Source of the DNA: CAVWCW01 sp963753615
Lineage (GTDB): Bacteria; Pseudomonadota; Gammaproteobacteria; Chromatiales; Chromatiaceae
Direction: 5' to 3'
Assembly: GCA_963753615.1 (NCBI GenBank)
Contig: CAVWCW010000029.1
Span: 1-64,000, forward strand
DNA: 64,000 nucleotides
Both the position numbers and the translations under genes were made by a program. Below, piece after piece: positions 1-8,729 of the stretch. How positions within the stretch are numbered: position 1 is the stretch's first letter; each line of letters opens with the position of its first letter. Below the pieces are notes generated by a model. That model was not told the origin of the DNA and made no database searches. It was given only the letters and a program-made list of their open reading frames with translations.

Positions 1-321
1 ACCTATCCGCTGATTCCTGGGTCCGTGATCAAGTGCCGCCCCGTTGGTGTGTTGAAGATGACGGATGAGTCGGGCGACGATGCGAAGATCCTGGCGGTTC
101 CCGCGGACAGGATGTCGCGGCATTATCGCCAGGTCCAGGATTTTCGCGATCTTCCCGAGGTCTTGATGGAGCAGATCGCCCACTTCTTCGAGCACTACAA
201 GGATCTGGACGAGGGCAAATGGGTACGCGTCGGCGGCTGGGGTGGGGTTGACGACGCCAAGAAAGAGATCATGGACAGCGTCAAGATGTACGAGGACGCA
301 CCGGAGAAGCCGGCGTTCTGA
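1..321 (+). CDS. ppa: Inorganic pyrophosphatase, C-terminal part (partial at window start)
   Basis: Soluble cytoplasmic pyrophosphatase that hydrolyses PPi to two phosphates and so pulls biosynthetic reactions forward. The frame is open from base 1 and runs to TGA at 319-321; the true start lies before the window. The visible part carries the family signature around VIKCRPVGVLKMTDE, followed by the conserved segment with AQ/EQIAHFFEHYKDL and a Lys-Trp-Val-x-V-x-G-W stretch, as in E. coli-type family I hexameric enzymes. About 106 codons are present, whereas the family is usually about 175. No frame break is seen in the visible part. Confidence 0.93.
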   Translation, partial: TYPLIPGSVIKCRPVGVLKMTDESGDDAKILAVPADRMSRHYRQVQDFRDLPEVLMEQIAHFFEHYKDLDEGKWVRVGGWGGVDDAKKEIMDSVKMYEDAPEKPAF

Positions 322-472
322 TATTCGAGGGGAGAGGGGCAAGGGATAGGGCCAAGAAAGGCGGACGCCGAAAAGACTTGTCTGGGCGCGGGAAGCGATT
401 CCTGTTTCAGCCGCTGTTCGTGACTCTAGCCTTCGCCCTCGTTGCTCTCTTTACCTTCAACCTTCTTCATCT

Positions 473-1024
473 ATGAAAATCTGTATCCTGTCCGATAGTC
501 ACGACCATATTCCGCTGATAGACGCCGCTGTAGCCGAGGCGAAGGCGCTTGATGCCGAGGCCGTTCTGCACTGCGGGGACGTGGTCGCTCCGAGCACACT
601 GCATTGCCTGAAAAAGCACCGTTTACCGGTGCACGTCATCCACGGCAACAACACCGGGGATCTCTACACCCTCGGGCGTCTTGCCGCCGACCCGGATAAC
701 ATCGTGCATTATCACGGGATGGATGCCGGAATCGAGCTCGGCGGACGGCGAATCTTCCTGGTGCATTATCCCCATTATGCCCGGGCGATGGCGGCAACCG
801 GAGATTGGGATTTGGTCTGTTGCGGGCACAGCCATAAGACAGCGCAACAATGCATCCCGAACATCAGGGGGGGCGAGACCCTGTTGTTGAACCCGGGCAC
901 CATCGGTGGTGTCGGGAGGGCGCGGGCCACCTATATGATGGGGGATCTCGACACGATGCAGTTCGAGATCCACGAGGTCGACAAGGCGCTGGAAACGGTC
1001 ATGCTTGATCGCACGGGGACCTGA
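473..1024 (+). CDS. YfcE/MJ0936-type metallophosphodiesterase
   Basis: Calcineurin-like phosphodiesterase of 183 residues, the usual size for the YfcE/MJ0936 family; the physiological substrate is unknown for most members. All metal-binding blocks are visible: SDSHD near residue 7-11, HCGDV near 33-37, HGNN near 57-60, HYPH near 98 and GHSH near 117-120. The protein ends in a conserved LLLNPGTIG block. It probably acts in the cytoplasm, as there is no signal peptide. The TGA overlaps the ATG of the following moaC (1022-1025, TGATG), so the two are translationally coupled. Confidence 0.9.
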   Translation: MKICILSDSHDHIPLIDAAVAEAKALDAEAVLHCGDVVAPSTLHCLKKHRLPVHVIHGNNTGDLYTLGRLAADPDNIVHYHGMDAGIELGGRRIFLVHYPHYARAMAATGDWDLVCCGHSHKTAQQCIPNIRGGETLLLNPGTIGGVGRARATYMMGDLDTMQFEIHEVDKALETVMLDRTGT

Positions 1025-1505
1025 TGGGCAAGCTAACGCATTTCAACCAGAATGGGCAGGTGCACATGGTGGACGTCGGCGACAAGGAGGAGACCGTGCG
1101 GGTGGCATTGGCGGAGGGGTGTATCCGAATGCAGCCCGAGACGCTGGAACTAATCCTCCGGGGTGGGCATAAGAAGGGTGATGTCCTCGGCGTGGCCCGG
1201 CTGGCGGGCATCATGGGGGCGCAAAGCGCACGGCCGACCTGGTTCCGCTCTGTCATCCCTTGGCCCTCACGCGGGTCGCCGTCGATCTGGAGCCGCAGCC
1301 CGATGACTCGGCTGTACATTGTCGGGCAAGGGTTGAGACGACCGGTCGGACGGGTGTCGAGATGGAGGCCCTGTGCGCCGTGCAGATCAGTCTGCTGACC
1401 GTTTACGACATGTGCAAGGCAGTGGATCGAGGTATGACCATCGATCAGGTGCGCCTGATGGAAAAAACAGGAGGCAAGTCCGGGCATTGGCTGCGGCAGG
1501 GGTAG
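1024..1505 (+). pseudogene. moaC: Cyclic pyranopterin monophosphate synthase MoaC, frameshifted
   Basis: MoaC catalyses the second half of the first step of molybdenum cofactor synthesis, making cyclic pyranopterin monophosphate. The first frame gives the canonical N-terminus (LTHFNQNGQVHMVDVGDKEETVR) up to GIMG. The frame then breaks at a run of five G near 1213-1217. The following frame, from AKRTADLVPLCHPLALTRV to GGKSGHWLRQG, continues the family sequence through the GVEMEAL and TVYDMCKAVD blocks. Restoring one base (or removing two) in the G run would give a full-length protein of about 160 residues. Because both halves are well conserved and the break is in a homopolymer, a sequencing indel is as likely as a true mutation. 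Confidence 0.85.
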
Positions 1506-1575
1506 AAAGTACCGACGGTTCGAACGTGTCCCCGGTCTGGCGGGCTCGCGAGCAAGAATTCAACAAGAGACTCCT

Positions 1576-1833
1576 ATGGCAAAATTTATCGAATGGTCCG
1601 GGGAACTGAGCGTCGGCATCGAGGAGATCGATGAACAGCACAAGGTGCTCGTGGATCTCGTCAACGAGATGCATGACGCAATTCACCGGCGTCGCGGCAG
1701 TGACGTCGTGAAGGATGTGTTGTCCGAACTCGCTGAATATACGAAGATCCATTTCGCGGTGGAGAGCTGGATCCTTCCGCTGAGTTCATTTGTAGGTATT
1801 GCTGTCACAGCGAATGTTGAAGAACAGCCCTAG
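1576..1833 (+). pseudogene. Bacteriohemerythrin, C-terminally truncated
   Basis: The N-terminal half of a bacteriohemerythrin, a di-iron O2-binding four-helix protein. The family core W-S-x-x-L-S-V-G-I-x-x-I-D-x-Q-H-K-x-L is present, with the first iron ligand His in EQH and further ligands around EMHDAI and IHFAVE. Family similarity stops abruptly at about 1764 (after HFAVES). The remaining 20-odd codons are unrelated and run into the start of the downstream cusB gene. The usual C-terminal helices with the HxxxH ligands are absent, so the protein should not bind a normal di-iron centre. It looks like a deletion or rearrangement junction. Confidence 0.8.
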
Positions 1834-3116
1834 GTCCGGCGGTTTCGGGTCTGCCTGGCACGTTGCAGCATGGGCCCTGGTGTGCCTGCTGGTTTCCGCA
1901 TGTGACCAGCAACAAGACGCATCCCATGGCGGCAACGCCCCCGCGAACCAGGCAGAGTCCGCGCTCGAACACGCCCGCAAGCACCTGGACCCCAAGTACG
2001 TCTGCCCGATGCACCCGAAAATCGTGCGCGACCAGCCGGCGTCCTGCCCGATCTGCGGCATGGACCTGGTGGCGAAGGTGCTGGACGAAGCCGCGGACGA
2101 GCGCCCGGCGGTGACCCTGAGCGCGGCGGTGGCGCAGAACATGGGGCTGCGCACCGCGAGGATCGAGCGCGGCACCCTGTGGAAGTACATCAAGACCCAG
2201 GGCACGGTGGCCTACGACGACGACCGCGTCATCCAGGTGCACCCCCGCACCGCGGGCTGGATCGAGAACCTGTACGTGCGCACCGACGGCGTTCGGGTCG
2301 AGCGCAAGGACGACCTGGCGGACTACTTCTCCCCCGAGGTCCTCTGGGCGCAGCAGGATTACATCGATACCCTCGAGGAAGGCGAGGTCGATTCCTTCGG
2401 CGGCGGTGACGACAGCGAGGATTTGTTCCGGGCCTTCCGGCAGCGCGCGGGCGTGGACATGCTGCGCTACTACAAGGTGCCGGGCATGGACGTCATGGGC
2501 ATCGAGAAGAGCATGACGCCCAAGTCCATCGTGCCGATCAGGGCGCCCCAGGGCGGGGTCATTACCGAACACCGGGTGCGCGAGGGCATGTACGTGACCC
2601 CGGCGGATGCCATGTTCACCATCGTCGACCTGAGCGAGGTCTGGGTGATGGTGGACGTCTTCGAGCACCAGATCGCCTGGCTGCGGCCCGGACTCACGCG
2701 CGGAGATCACCACCCCCGCCTATCCGGGACGCGTCTGGGAAGGGCAGGTCGAGTTCGTCTACCCGGAGGTGCATCCCCAGGCCCGCACCCTCAGGGCCCG
2801 CCTCGAGTTCACCAACCAGGACGAATTGCTGATGCCCAATATGTTCGTCGAGGCGGTGATCTACGGCGGCCCGAAACGCGACGTCCTGATGGTGCCGCGC
2901 GAGGCACTGATCCTCACCGGCGAGCGCGAAATGGTGGTCAAGGTCCTGGGCGACAACCGCTTCCAACCGGTAGAGGTGGAAACCGGGATGTGGCAGGGGT
3001 CCTCGGTGGAGGTGCGTTCCGGCCTCGCCGAGGGTGACGAGGTGGTGCTGTCCGGGCAGTTCCTGATCGATTCGGAGTCCAATCTGCAGGCCAGCTTCCG
3101 CCGCCTCACGGAGTAA
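1814..3116 (+). pseudogene. cusB: CusB-like periplasmic adaptor (lipoprotein) of a heavy-metal RND efflux system, frameshifted
   Basis: Membrane-fusion protein linking an inner-membrane RND pump to an outer-membrane channel for Cu/Ag-type metal export. Starting at ATG 1814, the N-terminus is basic, hydrophobic (AALVCLLVSAC) and ends in a lipobox. A heavy-metal-binding domain follows with the pattern CPMHP...CPICGMDL (around residues 55-80), then the barrel-sandwich hybrid domain. The frame breaks near 2695-2705; the correct sequence continues in the next frame from AEITTPAYPGRVWEGQ to the stop at 3114-3116. The TTG at 1799 would be an alternative start but would extend the signal peptide. cusA follows 6 bp downstream. 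No cusC is present; the upstream side is the hemerythrin junction. Confidence 0.85.
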
Positions 3117-3122
3117 GCCGGC

Positions 3123-6100
3123 ATGCCGACCCGTCTGATCCGCTGGTCCATCGAGAACCGCCTGCTGGTGGTGATCGCCACCCTGATCCTGGCGGGCTGG
3201 GGCTGGCTGTCGGTGAAACAGATCCCGCTGGACGCGATCCCCGACCTGTCCGATGTGCAGGTGATCATCCGCACGGAGTTTGCCGGCCAGGCGCCGCAGG
3301 TGGTGGAACAGCAGGTCACCTACCCCATCACCACCACCATGCTCGCCGTGCCCGGCGCCAGCGCGGTGCGGGGTTATTCGTTTTTCGGTGATTCCTACGT
3401 CTATGTGATCTTCGAGGACGGCACCGACCTCTACTGGGCCCGTTCGCGGGTGCTGGAGTACCTGAACCAGGCCGCGGCGAACCTGCCCGCGGGCGTGCAA
3501 CCCAGGCTGGGCCCGGATGCCACCGGGGTCGGGCTGGATCTACAGCTATGCGCTGGTGGACCGCAGCGGCGGCCACGACCTGTCCGAGTTGCGCAGCATC
3601 CAGGACTGGTTTCTGAAATACGAACTGCAGACGGTTCCCGGCGTGGCCGAGGTGGCGACCGTCGGCGGCATGGTGCGCCAGTACCAGGTGGTGGTGAACC
3701 CGGAGAAGCTGCGCGCTTTCGGCATTCCCCTGTCCGGCGTGACCGGGGCGATCCGCCGCGCCAACCGGGAGGTGGGCGGCTCGGTGATCGAGCTGGGCGA
3801 GGCGGAATACATGATCCGCACCCGCGGCTATCTGGGTTCCATCGAGGACATCGAGGCGGTGCCGCTGGCCGTGACCGCGGACGATATCCCGATCCTGCTG
3901 CGCGACGTCGCCCGGGTCCAGGTGGGCCCGGAGATGCGCCGGGTGGTCGCCGATCTCGACGGCGAAGGCGAGGTGACCGGCGGCATCGTGGTCATGCGCT
4001 ACGGCGAGAACGCGCTGGATACCATCGCCGCGGTCAAGGCGCGCATGGAGGCGCTCAAGCAGGGGCTGCCCGAGGGCGTGGAGATCGTCGAGACCTACGA
4101 CCGCTCGGGGCTGATCCAGCGCGCGGTGGACAACCTCTCCGACCGGCTGATCGAGGAGTTCATCGTCGTCGCCCTGGTCTGCCTGCTGTTCCTGTTCCAC
4201 CTGCGCTCGGCCTTCGTCGCCATCGTCACCCTGCCGCTCGGCATACTGGCGGCCTTCCTGGTCATGCGCTACCAGGGCATCAACGCCAATATCATGTCCC
4301 TGGGCGGCATCGCCATCGCCATCGGCGCCATGGTGGATGCCGCCGTGGTGATGATCGAAAACGCCCACAAGCACCTGGAGCGGGCGGGCCCCGGGCTCAG
4401 CCGGGCAGCAACACTGGGCGGTGATCGCCAGGGCCTCCGAGGAGGTCGGGCCGGCGCTGTTCTACTCGCTGCTGATCATCACCCTGAGCTTCCTGCCGGT
4501 GTTTACGCTGGAGGCGCAGGAGGGCCGGCTGTTCGCGCCGCTGGCCTTCACCAAGACCTACGCCATGGCGGCGGCCGCGGGGCTGTCGGTGACCCTGGTG
4601 CCGGTGCTGATGGGCTACTTCATCCGCGGCCGCATCCCGCGCGAGACGGCCAACCCCCTGAGCCGGTTTCTGATCTGGGCCTACCGGCCGCTGCTCAACC
4701 GCGTGCTGGCCGCCCCCGGGCCATCCTGGTCGTCGCCGTGCTGGCGGTGTTGAGTCTGTTGCTGCCGGTCTACGGCATCGGCGGCGTGCTGGAGCCGGTG
4801 CGGTGGCCGTTGCTGCTGCTGCGCACGGCGGCGCCGCGAGACGGCGGGCCCGCGGTGAATCGGGTCGAGCGCTGGCAGGAGCAGCTGGCTGACGGCTGGC
4901 AACAGGGCTTTGCCGGCATGCCCGGGCTGGCGCGGTTGGGCCAGGGGCTGGGCTCGGAGTTCATGCCCGAGCTGTTCGAGGGTGATCTGATGTACATGCC
5001 GACGACACTGCCCGGGCTTTCCATCGGCAAGGCGCAGGCGCTGTTGCAGCAGACCGATCGCCTGATCAGGCAGCTCCCGGAAGTGGAACGGGTGTTCGGC
5101 AAGATCGGCCGCGCCGATACCGCCACCGATCCGGCACCGCTGACCATGATCGAGACCATGATCCAGCTCAAGCCGCGGGACCAGTGGCGCCCCGGCATGA
5201 CCGTGGAAGGGCTGATCGACGAACTCGATGCCACGGTCCAGTTTCCGGGCCTGACCAATGCCTGGATCATGCCCATCAAGACCCGCATCGACATGCTCGC
5301 CACCGGCATCAAGACCCCGGTCGGCATCAAGGTGGCCGGGCCCGATCTGGAGAAGATCGAAGCCATCGGCCGCGACATCGAGCGGGTATTGCAGGGGCTT
5401 CCGGGTACGCTTTCCGCCTACTCCGAGCGCGTCGGCGCCGGCCGCTATATCGAGATCGTCCCCAAGCGGCAGGCAGCGGCCCGCCTGGGTCTGAACATCG
5501 AGGACATCAACCAGGTCGTCAGCGCCGCCGTCGGCGGCATCAATATCACCGAGACCGTGGAGGGGCTGGAGCGTTACCCGGTCAATGTGCGCTTTCCGCG
5601 CGAGCAGCGCGACGATCCGGCCAAGCTGCGCGAACTGCCGCTGGTGACCCCGAGCGGGGCCCAGATACCGTTGTCGCAGGTGGCCGAGGTCAAGGTGGTG
5701 GAGGGCCCGCCCATGCTGAAGAGCGAGAACGCGCGCCTCAACGGCTGGACCTTCGTCGACATCCGCGGCGTGGACCTGGGCAGCTACGTGCGCCAGGCAC
5801 AGCAGGCGGTCAGCGACCGAGGTCGAACTGCCCCCGGGCTATTCCATCAGCTTGTCCGGGCAGTACGAGTACCTGCTGCGCGCCCAGCAGCGGCTCGCCC
5901 AGGTGGTGCCGCTGACCCTGATTATTATCTTCGGCCTGCTGTATCTGAGCTTTCGGCGGGTCGGGGAGGCCCTGCTGGTGATGCTGTCCTTGCCGTTCGC
6001 CCTGGTGGGCGGTTTCTGGTTCATCTGGCTGCTGGGTTACGAGCTGTCGGTGGCGGTCGCGGTCGGGTTTATCGCCCTGGCGGGCGTGGCCGCCGAGTTC

Positions 6101-6409
6101 GGTGTGGTCATGCTGATCTACCTGGACAATGCCCTCAATCGTTATCGCGACGAACAGCGCCTGAACACCGAGACCGATCTCCGCTCGGCCATCGTCGAGG
6201 GCGCGGTGCTGCGGGTGCGCCCCAAGGCCATGACCGTGGCGGTGATCATCGCCGGCCTGCTGCCGATCATGCTGAGCGCAGGCACCGGATCGGAGGTCAT
6301 GCGCCGCATCGCGGCGCCCATGGTCGGCGGCATGATCACCGCCCCCCTGCTCTCCCTGTTCGTAGTGCCCGCGATCTACCTGCTGTGGAAACGCCGGCGC
6401 TTGAGCTGA
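3123..6409 (+). pseudogene. cusA: CusA-like heavy-metal RND efflux pump, four frame breaks
   Basis: Inner-membrane proton-driven exporter of the CusA/CzcA (HME-RND) family, about 1,090 residues if repaired. Recognisable blocks include the N-terminal DAIPDLSDVQV, the TM4 region with GAMVDAAVVMIENAHK, the porter domain with EGDLMYMPTTLPG and ATDPAPLTMIETMIQLKP, and the C-terminal FRRVGEALL, ALAGVAAEFGVVML and RVRPKAMTVAVIIAGLLPI. The frame changes near 3530, 4408, 4718 and 5815, each time resuming with well-conserved CusA sequence and no intervening loss, so each is a 1-2 base indel. A stretch of about 55 residues between TM6 and the porter domain (about 4780-4950) is longer than in E. coli CusA. 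Either a decaying gene or a locally error-rich assembly. Confidence 0.85.
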
Positions 6410-6441
6410 GCAGGCGAACGGGTCCCCGGCGAGCGTCGTAC

Positions 6442-7357
6442 CTATTTGCCCTTGGTCTCGGACTCCACCAGCTTGTAGGCACTCGGAATCCGCAGATAAC
6501 CGGCGGCAAGCGGCTTGGTGGAGACGGAAGTCAACTCCAGTATCCGGTCGTCTCGCAGGTCCCGGCTTTGCACCGAAACGAACTCTTCGTCCTCGGTGCC
6601 GACGCCGAGCCAGCCGAACTCCATGTTCCGAGCCATGCCGAACAGCCGCGACAGGGTAATCAGTTCCCGGTCGGTGATGCGAAGCCGCGCGCTGTTGGCC
6701 ATGCAGTGCTCGATCGACCGGTTTGCCGTCGAGCAGTTCGTGCACGACGCGGCATTCGATCCCCGCGACACTGCGCGTCTTCTTAGTCGGCTTGAGTATT
6801 GCCGCCTCCGTTCGCCGCGCCGATCTGGGTGGCGGAACATCCGATGCCTCACCGTCGGTCGGTTCAGCTTGGGGCGCTGCCGAATCTGCGCCATCCCGAT
6901 CCGGTTGGTTTACGGTGTTGGGCAACGGGGTTTCAGGCGCGATCTCGGCCCTGTCGTCGGCCTTGGCCTGGGTTTCGGACTCCGTCGGAAGCGTATCTTT
7001 ATCCTCCTTTTCGGGCTCGGCTCGAACCTCGTTCTTCGCGACGCCTGCCTCGACCACCTGCTCGGAACCCGATACCGGACCCAACCGAGGCGTCACGGCC
7101 GGCGTCAACTGTGTGTAGGTCTGATTAGCCTGGTCCACCGCATACACGGGGAAAAACTTCCCGGCCTGGAACAGCAGATAACGGTCTGCCTCAGCCGGAT
7201 CGTCGATCCTGGCGAAAAATCGCGCGAGGGAAAATTGCTTCACCGCTTGCTCCGTATTGGGTCCCCCCAACTCGAAGGTGAGGGTGGCGTCGGCGTAGGT
7301 CGCCGAGGCCCCGCAAACGGCCAGCGCCAGAGCACACAGACTCAGTCTCTTCGACAT
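6442..7357 (-). pseudogene. Secreted protein of unknown function, frameshifted
   Basis: I do not recognise the family with certainty. The chosen start at 7357 is preceded by a G-rich ribosome-binding site (AGGGGGAAAT) and opens a classic Sec signal peptide (LCALALAVCGASATYA). A structured region of about 90 residues follows, then an acidic, low-complexity linker rich in E, D, P and Q. The C-terminal part (IECRVVHELLDGKPV, HCMANSARL, LITLSRLFGMAR) resembles DUF4412-like outer-membrane or periplasmic domains. The frame breaks near 6720; the second part is read in the next frame down to TAG at 6442. It converges on cusA with a 32-bp gap. Confidence 0.6.
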
Positions 7358-7550
7358 CACGGATTTCCCCCTAGTCGGCGAGGCTGTCCCACAAAAGCGC
7401 GATTGGATCGATAAGTTCTTCACGGAAGACTCCTGTTTCGCCATCTATTGTTTTAAAGACTTTATGAAGCGAAACCCCATCATAACAGAGCGATGCTCAG
7501 GGCAAGAAACCCGCCGCGGGCAAGACTGGGGAAAACGCTGATCGATGGCC

Positions 7551-8729
7551 CTAGCCGCCGCAAAACCTCAAGCATTTCGTCGCCGCCATCGGCCTTCCCA
7601 GCCAAAAGCCTTGGCCAAGGTCGCAGCCCAAGTCGACGAGCGCGTTCCAAGCGGCCTCCGTCTCGATGCCCTCCGCAACCACCGTCATGTCCAACTCGTG
7701 GGCCAGCATAATGGACAGGCGGGCGATGGTCTGGCAGGTCGGGTCTTTGTCGATGTGCTTGACGAAGGACCGGTCGATCTTGAGCTCGGTGAAGGGAATA
7801 CGCGCGAGTTTCTCCAAAGACGAGTAGCCGGTGCCGAAGTCGTCGATCGACAACCGAAATCCCTTCATGCGAAAGCGGGTGAGAATATCCAGCGATTTGC
7901 CAAGGTCCTCCATGACGTGGCTCTCGGTAATTTCCAGGGACAGGAATCCCGGATCCAGATTCTGTGCCCTCACCAGTGCCGCCAGGCGGTCCGGAAACGC
8001 CAGGTCCTTGAGGGTTCCCGGGGAAAAGTTGACGGATACCCGGATCGGCATACCTGCATCATGCCATGCCCGGCACTGGGTTATCGCCTGTCGGAGCACC
8101 AGGTCGTCGATGTCGTCGATGGTGCACGTGCTCTCCGCCAGTGGGATAAAGCGATCCGGGAGAACCAAGCCTCGCTCCGGACTCTGCCAGCGGACCAAGG
8201 CCTCGGCGGCCACGATGCGGCGGCTGTCCATCTCGAATTGCGGCTGAAAATGAGCGATAAACTGACGGCTCGACAGGGCATTCAGCAGATCATGCAAGCT
8301 TACCGGAGACTGCGCGTCGAGCTCAGGTAACTGGGACACTCTGGAGCTCCCCGACGACAGGGTCGCCAAGAGCCTCTCCAATTCCGTCTTTCGGAAGGGT
8401 TTGTTGAGTGAACCCAGAACCTGCAATCCGAGCTCGGTGGCCAGCTCATGAGCGGAATGCAGGACGTTTCGATCTACGCCGCTCACCAGAATCAGCGGCG
8501 CCTCGAACTCCTTCTCCCGCAAAAAGCGGATCAACTCGATGCCGTCGACGTCCGGCATGAACAGGTCCAGGACAAGCACATCGATACTGTGGTCCAGCGA
8601 CGCCATGAACTCCTTGGAGTGTTGGACGCAGGATGCGTCGAAGCCCGCCCCCTCGGCCACGGCGCAGACGAATTCGCCCATGTCGGGTTCATCATCGATG
8701 ATCATCAGCCTGCGCTTGCGCCTGCTCAT
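7551..8729 (-). CDS. Response regulator with EAL (c-di-GMP phosphodiesterase) output domain
   Basis: A 392-residue cytoplasmic regulator. Residues 7-125 are a receiver domain with acidic pocket DDE at 12-14, phospho-acceptor Asp55 (in VLVLDLFMPD) and Lys in NKPF. Residues about 150-390 are an EAL domain that hydrolyses c-di-GMP. The key motifs are intact: EALVRW, NFSPGTL, LEITES, DDFGTGYSS, LKIDRSFV and VAEGIET, so the enzyme should be active. The ATG overlaps the stop of the kinase gene by 4 bp (8726-8729), so phosphorelay control by that kinase is the natural inference. The output would lower c-di-GMP, for example in motility or biofilm switching. Confidence 0.92.
   Translation of the reverse strand: MSRRKRRLMIIDDEPDMGEFVCAVAEGAGFDASCVQHSKEFMASLDHSIDVLVLDLFMPDVDGIELIRFLREKEFEAPLILVSGVDRNVLHSAHELATELGLQVLGSLNKPFRKTELERLLATLSSGSSRVSQLPELDAQSPVSLHDLLNALSSRQFIAHFQPQFEMDSRRIVAAEALVRWQSPERGLVLPDRFIPLAESTCTIDDIDDLVLRQAITQCRAWHDAGMPIRVSVNFSPGTLKDLAFPDRLAALVRAQNLDPGFLSLEITESHVMEDLGKSLDILTRFRMKGFRLSIDDFGTGYSSLEKLARIPFTELKIDRSFVKHIDKDPTCQTIARLSIMLAHELDMTVVAEGIETEAAWNALVDLGCDLGQGFWLGRPMAATKCLRFCGG

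Noticed and set aside
5810..7444. Minus-strand frame of 544 codons starting upstream of the secreted protein
   Set aside because: Only the part from 7357 to about 6720 looks coding (signal peptide and conserved blocks); the rest is a frameshifted continuation antisense to cusA.
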